A stretch of DNA of 64,000 bases. It comes from JAOUFP01 sp963801505. GTDB lineage: Bacteria > Nitrospirota > Thermodesulfovibrionia > Thermodesulfovibrionales > UBA6898. Both the position numbers and the translations under genes were made by a program. Shown here piece after piece: positions 27,866-36,932 of the stretch (within the stretch, counting starts at the first letter, position 1; each line of letters starts with the position of its first letter). The stretch is from assembly GCA_963801505.1 (NCBI GenBank), contig CAWDEY010000002.1, positions 31,913-95,912 of the forward strand, in the 5' to 3' direction. Below the pieces are notes generated by a model. That model saw only the letters and a list, made by a program, of their open reading frames with translations. It was not told where the DNA came from and made no database searches.

Positions 27866-29386
27866 TCACTGTGAAAACCGGGATACTCTCTGACTGACGT
27901 CCATATAATGGTAATCCTCGGCAAGGATCCTGTTAAAGATAGTCTTTGCGACATCCGCCTTTCCTGAAAGTTCATGATACAGCGCAAGATAGTAGTACGG
28001 CTCGAGATTTAATTTGTTCACCGGTTCATTACCGACCGCCTTACTGAACTTTTCAACAGCCAGCTTCGTCATGCCTTTCTGCCAGAATATCCTGCCGATA
28101 GGCACAGACGCAGGTTTATAATCAGGAGATTGAGGTCCTATCTTCTGAAAGACAGCCAGCGCACTGTCAATAAGATCAAGCTGCATAAAAAGCTTGCCTG
28201 CCCTGAGATGGTCCCCGCCTTTATCATAAAGTTCCGCAACCTTCCTGTCAGTTTGACCGGTCTTTTGATATGTGTCCGCTGCCGTGATATATCTCCCGGC
28301 CTTTTCAAAGTTTTCTGCAGCCCTTAAAAAATCATTCCCCCGGAAGAACATTTCTCCGGCCTCGTTGAGAAAGCCGGCCTTTGCATATAATTCACCTGCT
28401 TTGGCATAGCTGCCTGCCTCCATGGAGATCTCTGCAGCCAGCGCAAGATCCCCGGACTTCTCGGCAGACAATGCGGCCTCATGTAATTGCCCTTTCTTAT
28501 AATATACTTTCGATAATATCTCCTCTTTTTTCCTGAGATCGCCCCCTCTTTCAAATGCCTCGGCTGCCTTTTCAAGGTTGCCTGAGTGCAGATAGCATTC
28601 CCCTGCCCTTGGAAAATCGCTCTTCAGCTCATGCACAATTGCGGCCTCATAAAAAAGTCGCGCCCTTTCGTAGACCTGGACTGCCTTGTCATAATGACCG
28701 GCCTTTTCATAGAGTTTCCCGCTCATTTGCGCATATCTGCTGCCTGAAGACCCCATGTGCGCCGGATTCTTCTCATTAATAAAGCAGATCTCATAAGCCC
28801 CGGCTGCCTTAAGAGACTCGCCGGCATTTTCATAAAGCTCAGCAGCCTTTCGGAAATTTCCGCCCTTTTCATACATAAGCGCTGCATTTTTGTCGTCTTT
28901 TATCTTGAGAAAGAGCTCGGCCGCCCTTGTGTTATTTCCGGCATTTTTAAAAAAAAGCGCCGCCTTTTCAAAGTCTCCTGTTTGTTCATAAATCGCTGCG
29001 CAGGAGGCGTATTCTTTTGCCTCGAGATACATATGTGCAGCCTCTTCATACGCATTGATCGACTCATAAAGCAGGGCAGCTGCTTTGTAATCCTTTCCCG
29101 CCAACGCCTTTTTTATTCTCTTCCTGACGAATCTTTCTTCTGATCTATTTCTGGCCCTTTCAGACAGATAAGTTCTCAGGGGTTGAAATAGTTTAAGAAA
29201 GGCCGAAAAAACTGGCGTCAATATCTTTTTGACAACAAGCAGCACAATAAGCAGGGTCAGAGCAACAAAAAACAATAGAACATATTCTGTTGCCTGCGGA
29301 ATATTGAGATATCCGGAGATCATCTCGGCGAGTTCACGCATCTGAGGCACTATCTCATTAAGAAATTCCAATATATACGCTTTCAT
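27866..29386 (-). CDS. Membrane-anchored TPR-like solenoid protein
   Basis: A 506-residue protein with one membrane span near the N-terminus (about residues 35-58) followed by about 15 degenerate helical repeats of the type YExAGxFxKAAELYxxAG, each roughly 20-30 residues, ending in two clearer TPR-like units. Such solenoids act as protein-binding scaffolds. GGGGG precedes the ATG. It lies between the pil and gsp operons in the same orientation, and its promoter region is a duplicate of the gspC promoter, which hints at a link with secretion or pilus assembly. No enzyme motif is visible and I do not recognise a named family. Confidence 0.75.
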   Translation of the reverse strand: MKAYILEFLNEIVPQMRELAEMISGYLNIPQATEYVLLFFVALTLLIVLLVVKKILTPVFSAFLKLFQPLRTYLSERARNRSEERFVRKRIKKALAGKDYKAAALLYESINAYEEAAHMYLEAKEYASCAAIYEQTGDFEKAALFFKNAGNNTRAAELFLKIKDDKNAALMYEKGGNFRKAAELYENAGESLKAAGAYEICFINEKNPAHMGSSGSRYAQMSGKLYEKAGHYDKAVQVYERARLFYEAAIVHELKSDFPRAGECYLHSGNLEKAAEAFERGGDLRKKEEILSKVYYKKGQLHEAALSAEKSGDLALAAEISMEAGSYAKAGELYAKAGFLNEAGEMFFRGNDFLRAAENFEKAGRYITAADTYQKTGQTDRKVAELYDKGGDHLRAGKLFMQLDLIDSALAVFQKIGPQSPDYKPASVPIGRIFWQKGMTKLAVEKFSKAVGNEPVNKLNLEPYYYLALYHELSGKADVAKTIFNRILAEDYHYMDVSQRVSRFSQ

Positions 29387-29398
29387 AATATCCCCCCC

Positions 29399-29540
29399 AT
29401 TTTGAAGCTTTCATGCCGTAAGACCTGCCTTCAGGCTCCGCTACATTTCCCTCCGTTGACATTAGCACAAGTACCTTTCCCGGATTACCCGCATAGATTA
29501 CCAGAAAATTAATTATAAAGACAAAAGAAATTAAACACAT
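29399..29540 (-). pseudogene. Duplicated 5' end of gspC with its promoter
   Basis: The coding part NPGKVLVLMSTEGNVAEPEGRSYGMKASK parallels GspC residues NMGKVLQFVSTKGNAAKIEGKSYGMEGPK, and about 40 bases across the promoter (29493-29533) are nearly identical to 27523-27563. The membrane-span codons are missing. Further upstream both copies share CAGTTCGTTATGCG (near 27735 and 29705). It now supplies the upstream region of the solenoid gene. Confidence 0.75.
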
Positions 29541-29577
29541 CAGATGTCCTCTCGGTTACAGGCAAAAGATGAAGAAA

Positions 29578-29664
29578 GATTCCGGACAAGCCGGAATGAC
29601 AAAGCCGGATGTGAGAGCCTTTTTCTGTCATTCCAGCAAGTGAAGCGCGTCTGGAATCCTTTTT
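29578..29664 (+). repeat. Dispersed GGAATGAC-type hairpin repeat
   Basis: GATTCCGGACAAGCCGGAATG and, further on, TGTCATTCCAGC..TCTGGAATCC form an inverted pair. This type of repeat is seen in many bacterial genomes. It interrupts the duplicated gspC upstream region. The remaining bases between 29540 and 29870 show no gene. Confidence 0.7.
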
Positions 29665-29874
29665 AGTGCAGCGTGCTAAAACCCCAGCAGAAGGGCCACT
29701 ACGTCAGTTCGTTATGCGATTTACCCCTATGGATGCCTGCGTAATTGGGAAAAATCTCCTCTTTCAACTTATTTGTTCCAAATAATATTATCGACATCAG
29801 GAAAGAAATTGCAGCGTTGATATCGTTCGCATAATAGCCAGTTTATATCTTCGGCAGAAAATGAAAATTCCACG

Positions 29875-29903
29875 AAAAAAAAGGGCAGGCTGTTCGCCTG
29901 CCC
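29875..29903 (-). terminator. Rho-independent terminator of the Ig-like lipoprotein gene
   Basis: On the minus strand GGGCAGGC, loop GAACA, GCCTGCCC, then eight T. It follows the lipoprotein stop by about 40 bases. Confidence 0.9.
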
Positions 29904-29944
29904 AGCTTAGTAACTCAATAACCGCTAACCATAAATCTTCCAGT

Positions 29945-32272
29945 CTATGGATTTATGGTTAAAGTAAACGCCTGACTTGCGGATGCTCCTATGCTGTCTG
30001 TTGCCCTTACTGTAAACGTATAAGTGCCTGCCGTTGTCGGTGTCCCCGTAATATTTCCAGCTGTTCCACTAGTCGCAATTGATAATCCGGGTGGAAAAGT
30101 GCCGGTCATCGTAAATAAATACAACCCGCCCGCGTAAGGCACTCCACCAGTTACCGGAATGGTTGCAGTGTATGCTGTCCCAACTGTTCCGGACAGCAAT
30201 ATGGGTGGACCGGTAAAGGTAATAGACGGGCTGGAAATGGTTATAGAAAACGGTTGAGTTACAGATGTTCCAACGCTATCTGTTGCTCTTACTGTAAACG
30301 AATAGGTACCTGGAGTTGTTGGTGTCCCTGAAATAATTCCACTAGTAGAACCTAGGGCTAACCCGGATGGAAGGACTCCGCCAGCCAAACTGAATGTATA
30401 CGGAGGTACTCCTCCGGTAACAGTAAGGCTTGAAGTATATGCAGTCGACACTTGTCCAGCCGCCAATGTGGATGTCCCGCTAAAGGTCATTGGCGCTGCA
30501 GCCAAATTCACAGTAGTAGCAATAGTTGACTTTATCCCTCTTGGCGTCGTTACCGTAGCGCTGACAATACTGCTATTTACCGTACTTGCAGTGTTCGCAG
30601 GAACCTCTACAATAAAATTGAACATAGAGGGTCCGCTAGATACCTTATCTATGAGAGGTGATTCAATCTGGGTCATCGTTACAGTACCGACAGATGCAGT
30701 TGCTGCTACGGTGGTCCCTGCTTCAAGCTCGCCCAGGTTATAATCACCATAAATGACCGCAAACGAACCACTGCCGCCTTTAGTTATACTTGATGGAGCA
30801 ACTGCAAAAGCACCCGAGGGGACAAAGGCAGTTGAATAAAAAACAGGCTCTGTATCAGTGAATTGTAATTTTATGCTGGTCCATATCATCTTGCTGGTCT
30901 GACAGCCTGCAGCAGGGCAATTCGGGCCGTCCCACACGCCATTAGGGCCGTCATACTGGCCGTTGCCGTTGACATCAATGTACTCTTCAAAGAGTTCAGA
31001 GCTTGGAGATATTACCCCATTACAATTTTTTTCCGTGCCGCTATTTCTGCAGCCGTCATCGTTTTTATCGATAAAAGGTTCTCCAAGGTCAGTGAAGGAC
31101 TCTCCCAAATCATAATTGCCGTTTCCATTTGCATCATTAAAGGCCTCTTCACCCTGGACAGTCGCGAGCACTGTCAACCAGCCGTCTCTCGGATTAAAGG
31201 TGTGTCCGGATGTGTAGTAGGGCTCTGTTGGGGCCGGTCTCACATCAGCCGGAATAGGGGCCTGCGTCCTTAGAATTGATGTTGTAATCCCTCGTGCATC
31301 AGTGAGTCCGCTCCTGCCTATGGCCCCTGCCTCTGTATAGAAGGAGACCGAGGTCCCTGTCAACAGATCAAAGTTACCGAACCTGTCTGCAATAAAAGCG
31401 GTTTCAGTAGCCTCTAATCCGGAAATCCTCAGACCCGGCAGATTAAACGTCGTAGTCGCGAGGTTGAAATGCTTTGCTGAAGGCAGGCCCCCGCCGATCG
31501 ATATAGTTGCTGTTGAGGTCGATATCGGAGTCCCTGCTACAGTAGCTATTATTGTGACTGGACCTGAGACATTACCGCTATGTAGTGATATTGTCACCTG
31601 TCCGCCAGTTGTTACGCCGGAGGCCTGCGTTGGTGTATTGTCTATAGCATCGCCTATATATTCACCTCCGTCACCAGGCAATTTCCCGCCGCTGGGGCCG
31701 TTCATGGTAAAGTCTATTTGTGTGCCATCCGAGATATTGCCGCCGGTCACATCAGTGACGGAGAAAAGGACCTTGGAGACCTCTGTCTGGCCGGTGCCCC
31801 TTAGCCCTATGACCTGCGGTGTTGCCGAAACAAATTCTATGCTGGCTGCTCCTGCTGCTGCAATAGGTATGGAAACCGCTTGTGTTATATTGCCAGCAGT
31901 GGCGGTTATGATGGCTGTCCCTGGTATGGACTTCCCCGTAAACGTGGCGATCGCATTACCATTAAAAGTCTTTGACTGGGCTGTTATAGTTCCGAGACTG
32001 TTATCGTTCAGGGTAAACCTGACTACGGTGCCGTCCGGCACATTCCCGGCTGTGATATCTTTGACTGTTGCTGTGATGCTGGAGGAGCCCTTGATTATCA
32101 ACGCAGAGGGATTGGCAGTCAGCGTAATGCTGTTTGGGGCCCCGATTTCATCTCCTGAACCGCCATTAACATTAACAACATTAACGGGTGGCAGATCGCT
32201 GCTGCCGCTGCCTCCTCCTCCGCCGCATGCGTACAAAGCTATTAGAAGCAAGAATAAGAAATACCGTTTCAT
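29945..32272 (-). CDS. Surface lipoprotein with Ig-like repeats
   Basis: A 775-residue predicted lipoprotein: lipobox LYAC at residues 13-16 followed by a Gly/Ser linker. About 45-260 hold two bacterial Ig-like (invasin Big_1 type) domains (SITATVKDITAGNVPDGT..). About 370-460 have DxNGNGxYD-type calcium loops (DANGNGNYDLGE, DVNGNGQYDGPNG). The C-terminus has two putative-Ig (He_PIG) repeats, each ending in SGTPTTPGTYSFTVRATDS or a near copy. Likely an outer-membrane adhesin or matrix protein. It follows the smaller lipoprotein and broken pilQ on the same strand and ends at a strong terminator. Ligand unknown. Confidence 0.8.
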   Translation of the reverse strand: MKRYFLFLLLIALYACGGGGGSGSSDLPPVNVVNVNGGSGDEIGAPNSITLTANPSALIIKGSSSITATVKDITAGNVPDGTVVRFTLNDNSLGTITAQSKTFNGNAIATFTGKSIPGTAIITATAGNITQAVSIPIAAAGAASIEFVSATPQVIGLRGTGQTEVSKVLFSVTDVTGGNISDGTQIDFTMNGPSGGKLPGDGGEYIGDAIDNTPTQASGVTTGGQVTISLHSGNVSGPVTIIATVAGTPISTSTATISIGGGLPSAKHFNLATTTFNLPGLRISGLEATETAFIADRFGNFDLLTGTSVSFYTEAGAIGRSGLTDARGITTSILRTQAPIPADVRPAPTEPYYTSGHTFNPRDGWLTVLATVQGEEAFNDANGNGNYDLGESFTDLGEPFIDKNDDGCRNSGTEKNCNGVISPSSELFEEYIDVNGNGQYDGPNGVWDGPNCPAAGCQTSKMIWTSIKLQFTDTEPVFYSTAFVPSGAFAVAPSSITKGGSGSFAVIYGDYNLGELEAGTTVAATASVGTVTMTQIESPLIDKVSSGPSMFNFIVEVPANTASTVNSSIVSATVTTPRGIKSTIATTVNLAAAPMTFSGTSTLAAGQVSTAYTSSLTVTGGVPPYTFSLAGGVLPSGLALGSTSGIISGTPTTPGTYSFTVRATDSVGTSVTQPFSITISSPSITFTGPPILLSGTVGTAYTATIPVTGGVPYAGGLYLFTMTGTFPPGLSIATSGTAGNITGTPTTAGTYTFTVRATDSIGASASQAFTLTINP

Positions 32273-32420
32273 CTATACACCCTCCTTAAACACTCAGCAG
32301 CAAAAAATTGATTTTTTGATTGTCAATATCTGACATCCTTATTTTTATCTCTTTGGTGTGCAGCCATAACACGGATGTAAATACATCTGTAAATTTTGTC
32401 CTCTTGAGTTGCTTTTTTTG

Positions 32421-33023
32421 TTAATCTATAAAATCCGCAAAATTGATTGAAAAGTTTGTCACGAAACTGTGCGTTTTATTAGTATTGACTTCAACGCCGT
32501 TAAATGTAACAGTCACATAATAACTGTACCCGGGCAGGCCCCCGCACACCAAATTTGATAGAGGTGGGCTTGATTTCATGACCTGACTCGCAACCGGGAG
32601 AGAAATGGTTGCAGAACCTCCCGCTGGTATAATATTGCCCAAGGCATAATTCTGGGCTGGGATGGCAGGACTTGCAGGAGTCGCTGTTGATGCAGGGACA
32701 TATGTTATTGTTACGCTCTGGAGTCTCACATCTGAAGCAGTGAAGTCTGTCGGAAGATCGGGAATCGCAGTTGATGTTATCGTAAAATCAGCTGAGTCAG
32801 GCAAAATAGTGACACTATCAACACCTGGCACCCCGCAATTGTCAGGAGTTGCATCAGTATGTTTCGCCACGTCCGAATCAAACGGATTGCCTCCGGCATA
32901 TTCAGCCTTGAGTGTGACTGTATCATAAACCGCCCCCCCTCCGTCTGTGCCTCCGCCGCCGCATCCTGCAAGGGTTGCTGCAGCAAACATAACTATTAAT
33001 ATCCGTCTTAAGTATTTGGCCAT
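32421..33023 (-). CDS. Hypothetical lipoprotein
   Basis: A 200-residue predicted lipoprotein with signal peptide and lipobox LAGC at residues 18-21, then Gly-rich CGGGGTDGGG as in the larger lipoprotein next door. The body is beta-rich and Thr/Pro/Val-rich with two Cys (NCGVPG and VCGGLPG) that could pair. No family recognised. It lies 66 bases below pilQ and about 150 bases above the Ig-like lipoprotein; the shared Gly-rich linker suggests the two reach the same location. Confidence 0.7.
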   Translation of the reverse strand: MAKYLRRILIVMFAAATLAGCGGGGTDGGGAVYDTVTLKAEYAGGNPFDSDVAKHTDATPDNCGVPGVDSVTILPDSADFTITSTAIPDLPTDFTASDVRLQSVTITYVPASTATPASPAIPAQNYALGNIIPAGGSATISLPVASQVMKSSPPLSNLVCGGLPGYSYYVTVTFNGVEVNTNKTHSFVTNFSINFADFID

Positions 33024-33088
33024 TTATTCCTCCATTGCTAAAATAATATATCCTTTGATGTTATTCTATATCTAAGATCCGGCACTTT

Positions 33089-35292
33089 TTAAAGCGGCCT
33101 GGTCACTATCGTAGGGGTTAAAAAGATGAGCATTTCCTTAATGTTAGGTCCTGTCACATTTTTTGTTTTAAACAGCCAGCCAAGACCGGGTATCTTGCTT
33201 AAAAGAGGCACCCCGTCTTCACTTTCAGTTACACTTGTTGTGTATATGCCACCCAATACCAGTGTCTCACCACTCTTGATAAGGGCATTGGTAGTCAGAG
33301 TTTCTTTGTATTGATAACTGTATTGTTACCGGCAGTGCCGCTTTCGATGCTGTCGTCTGATGCAGTGACCTTTAGCTGGATATAGCCGTCAGGCGTGATC
33401 TTCGGAGTGACATCAAGGCTCAATGTGGCCTTTTTCTCCTCTGTTGACGGCACGCCTGTTGTACTTACTGTTTGAACAAAGAATGAACGTCCCTGCTGTA
33501 TGTTGGCAGCTTCGTTGTCCATGGTTAAGATCCTCGGGTTTGATAAGGTCTTGGACTTGCCGATGGATTCAAGGGCGGAAAGGGACAGATTAACCTTTAC
33601 GGTGCTGGCATTGCCTACAGTAAAATCTAAGGCGCCCCCGGTATTTGCAGTTGCTGGTGCCTGCTGCTACAGTCGGGGTATTTACTGAAAAGTTACCGCC
33701 AAGCGTATTCGGATAAGACGGGACGTGCAAATGACCCGCCCCATCTTATCCCCAATGATTCGCTATAATTGGTCGCAACTTCAACTATCTTTGCCTCTAT
33801 CATCACCTGAGGCTTTGGAACATCCATTATAGTCACAAGCTCTTTTATTTTATCTATACTCTTCTGTGTGTCCTTTAAAATAAGCGTGTTCATCCTCGTG
33901 TCTATTGCTATGCTGCCCCGCGAAGTAAGCAGTTTGCCGCTATTTACAGCAGCTGTTGATGTCAGTCGGCAGACGCATAGTTGACGCGTACTATCTCCTG
34001 CTCAAGGTCTTCTGTATTTTTCTCCTTTCTCCTTTGCTTTTTGCTTTTCCTCGGACATCCTGGTCAACACATTGGTCGGTGCAATCCAAAGGATATTGCC
34101 TTCAATGGATTTGGACAGGGGTGGTTTATTGAGTATTGAGTATTATATCCAACGCCTGGTCCCATGGCACATTTAAAAGCTTAATGGTAACATTTCCCTT
34201 TACAGCCGGATGCAGCACCAGATTGTAGCCGCTGACATCTGCCAGGAGTCTGAATATGGGCCTGACATCCGCATCTTGAAAATCAAGAGATATTTTCTTC
34301 CCTGTATATTCGCCTTCAATCAGTTTTTCCGGTTCCTGCACAGGCTGGACCGGCTTTGCAGGTACCTCTGCAGCAGTTGCTGCAACAACTGTTTTTTCGG
34401 ATTTATTATGGGCCTGAGATACTGATGTCTCCTTAGCCAGCAGTGAAATCTCAATGGAATTCCCTGTGGCAATGACGTCAAAATTAGTTTTCTGTTTCAG
34501 GTCCAGTACCAGCCTCAGCTTACCCTTGTGTTTTCCGGCCCTTATACCCTTTAAGGGCGAGATTACACTGTCCGGCAAAGTGGTATTCAATGTTACCTCA
34601 GGTATATCTATTACAATTCTTTCATTTACCGGAAAAACGTTAGGTATTATAGTGCCATTTCCTGTTATTAATACTTTTACAGCATCTGCAGTTTTTTTGA
34701 TTTCTACTCCAGCGATCTCGGTTGCTTTAGGCACAGGCTGAATATTCTCTTCAACTGCTTTTAATGACATTAGCCGGGGGTTCAGTACTAGCCAAAGCAG
34801 GCCCATACGGACTTGCCTTCAGGGTCTTTAGGTTCCGGCAAAGCAACAGGCTCTTTAGGCTCTGACAAAACAACAGGCTCCTCTTTCTTAATTGAAAGCA
34901 CGAGGGTATTGTCGTTGTAAGAAGGAGACACCGCAGACGGGAGTTTGCAGTATAATATCAATTTTAGCCACTGCATCCGGTGTATTGATCTGTTGTGGTA
35001 TTATCTCTGTTATGCCGGATTTATCTGAGACAATCTTGCTTGTGAATTTACCTACTGACATCCCGGGAATTTCTACCGTAACTTTATACGGATCATTTGA
35101 ATTATATACCGTATAAATAAAATTCTTATTACTCTTGATCACTACATCAGCATCCTCTATCGTAATATCAGTAATAACTGCTATTTCTTCTCCTGAAGAT
35201 GCTTCTTTCTTTCCGGATGTTGTAGCACAGCCAAGCAAAAGCATTAACCCCACAATTAATAAACAGAGCTTTAACATTTTATTATTTTTCAT
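33089..35292 (-). pseudogene. pilQ: Type IV pilus secretin PilQ, multiply frameshifted
   Basis: All parts of a lipoprotein PilQ are present in order but in changing frames: lipobox LLGC and AMIN domain (35292-34930), a Pro/Glu linker (34976-34800), a second AMIN and the start of the secretin N0 domain (34806-34126), N1 (33893-33700), and the secretin gate (33522-33300, then 33294-33089 in another frame, with GGIYTTSV and LLSKIPGLGWLF). At least six frame changes are needed: near 34940, 34805, 34130, one or more in 33900-34100, 33705-33660 and 33302. The encoded blocks stay well conserved, so either decay is recent or the sequence is locally poor. PilQ would be the outer-membrane pore for pili. 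Confidence 0.85.
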
Positions 35293-35804
35293 TATTCCTC
35301 CTCCTTGCGGAGTTTCAATATTGTATCTTTTTCTTTGGTCTGACCTTTGTAGTCTTTAACCTGTTCTTTTATAAAAACAGAATCGCTTGTAATATCCGTA
35401 ACCTTGCCGTTGTTTAGACCTAAGGTCATTCCCTTTCTGATTGTATAGGATTTTTTATCAGGCATGGTTATAAGCGCATAATATTGCTTGCTGTCCCAAG
35501 CTATTGCAATCAGTTTAATTTCATCAACGTCAAAATTCTCTATAGGGGTCGCACCCTTTTTTCTTTGGGCCTTTGTTTTGATAGTCTGAACAAGAGACAT
35601 AAAGGGATCTCTTCTGCCCTTAGGATCATATACATATATCTCTTTTTCAACCTTTGGTTCCTCTTTCTGGACTGTTGCAGATGCCGCAGGAGTGTTTGCC
35701 GCAGGTTTATTAACAACCGGCTTTTTGTCCGTTGCACCTTTGCCCTTGCACCCCGGGCTTATGAATGCCAGCAATATTAAAATATATACCAGTTTATTCA
35801 TCAT
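35292..35804 (-). CDS. pilP: Type IV pilus assembly lipoprotein PilP
   Basis: A 170-residue lipoprotein: signal peptide with lipobox SPGC at 16-19, a Lys/Pro/Ala linker, and the PilP beta domain (DPKGRRDPFMSL, then DVDEIKLIAIAWDSKQYYALI and YTIRKGMTLGLNNGKVTDI). PilP bridges the PilNO inner platform to PilQ. ATG overlaps the pilO stop (ATGATGA) by four bases. Confidence 0.9.
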   Translation of the reverse strand: MMNKLVYILILLAFISPGCKGKGATDKKPVVNKPAANTPAASATVQKEEPKVEKEIYVYDPKGRRDPFMSLVQTIKTKAQRKKGATPIENFDVDEIKLIAIAWDSKQYYALITMPDKKSYTIRKGMTLGLNNGKVTDITSDSVFIKEQVKDYKGQTKEKDTILKLRKEEE

Positions 35805-36391
35805 TTTTTGGGTTTCCCTGCTTCAGGAACAGCAGAAAAAGTTGAAGCTTTAAACGAGGCATTGAGAATGACCTCATTTTTAACCACCCTGGGGCCTGAA
35901 AGTCTCATATTGCTGATATTGACAATCCTGTTCAATTTAGTCAGACTGCTCAGGAAATACCCCAAATTATGATAAGTCCCTTCAACATCTACGGCAACCG
36001 GAATTTCATAGACAATGCCACTGGGGTGAGTAGTCTTTACTCCGGGCTTCCATGATTTTATGTCCAGACCTGCAGCTATGCCAAGATCAGATATCTGTTT
36101 CAAAAGGGACGATATCTCTTTCTCATCCGGCAGTTGTTCCTTGAGCTCATTTACTCTTCTTATCAACCTCTGATTTTCCTGTTTTAAAATGTCGAGTTTT
36201 GCAACTTTAGCCTGACTGGTTGCAATTTCATTATTTTGAACATCTATCTTGGCATCGAGTGCTTTAATCTCCTTCTGCTTCGGCATGATCAGTATTATTA
36301 TAATGACAAGTGACAATATAACAGGGGGGGCAAGCGAAATTATTACCTTGGCATACAATGGAAGATTTTTTATGTTTAAATTGATGGCCAT
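35801..36391 (-). CDS. pilO: Type IV pilus assembly protein PilO
   Basis: A 196-residue bitopic inner-membrane protein: one span at about 17-38, a coiled-coil stretch (LDAKIDVQNNEIATSQAKV to about 85) and a ferredoxin-like periplasmic domain with GTYHNLGYFLSSLTKLNRIVNI, the typical PilO block. It pairs with PilN. One base separates it from pilN. Confidence 0.92.
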   Translation of the reverse strand: MAINLNIKNLPLYAKVIISLAPPVILSLVIIIILIMPKQKEIKALDAKIDVQNNEIATSQAKVAKLDILKQENQRLIRRVNELKEQLPDEKEISSLLKQISDLGIAAGLDIKSWKPGVKTTHPSGIVYEIPVAVDVEGTYHNLGYFLSSLTKLNRIVNISNMRLSGPRVVKNEVILNASFKASTFSAVPEAGKPKK

Positions 36392-36392
36392 G

Positions 36393-36932
36393 TTATACCT
36401 TGACCTTAAAAGTCAATTTGAAATTATATAGTGAGTAACCGGTCACTTGTGCTTGCACGGATTCCTGGAGATAGACATCAGTAAAGAGCTTCGAAAGTTT
36501 AAGATTGTCTACGTAATTTACAACGTCAGTATTAGTGAAAGCCGTACAATTCAGGATTACTTTGTCACCTGCCACATCCATGGAAGTAAGCCAGACTCCG
36601 TCAGGAAGCAGCTTATCTACCTCATCCAGGATCTTAACAGGCAGGGTCTTGTTCTTGCCGAGTTGTTCGATAATTTCCTTTCGCTTCTGAAAATCAGCAT
36701 TACGTTTTTCAAAATCTTCCACGTCTTTAATCTTTAGCTTAAGTTCCGTTATTTTTGCTTCGTTTTCATTCACCTTTGCCTGCTTTTCTGATAAACGTCC
36801 GCTAAAGAAAAAAACAAGCCAAGCGAGTACGGCACCTGCAACAAGGGTGGCAAATACCATGGAAATCAGGAATGTCGGCAGGGGTTTTTGTTTTTTCCTC
36901 TTTTTAACAGGCAGGAGATTGACTTTTATCAT
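36393..36932 (-). CDS. pilN: Type IV pilus assembly protein PilN
   Basis: A 179-residue bitopic protein opening with MIKVNLLPVKKRKKQK, the conserved cytoplasmic INLLP motif that docks into PilM, then one span (about 22-44), a coiled coil and a periplasmic domain. Its ATG overlaps the pilM stop by four bases. Confidence 0.93.
   Translation of the reverse strand: MIKVNLLPVKKRKKQKPLPTFLISMVFATLVAGAVLAWLVFFFSGRLSEKQAKVNENEAKITELKLKIKDVEDFEKRNADFQKRKEIIEQLGKNKTLPVKILDEVDKLLPDGVWLTSMDVAGDKVILNCTAFTNTDVVNYVDNLKLSKLFTDVYLQESVQAQVTGYSLYNFKLTFKVKV

Noticed and set aside
31464..32333. 289-residue plus-strand frame opposite the Ig-like lipoprotein
   Set aside because: Antisense of a Thr/Gly/Val-rich coding region with periodic composition; no start signal.
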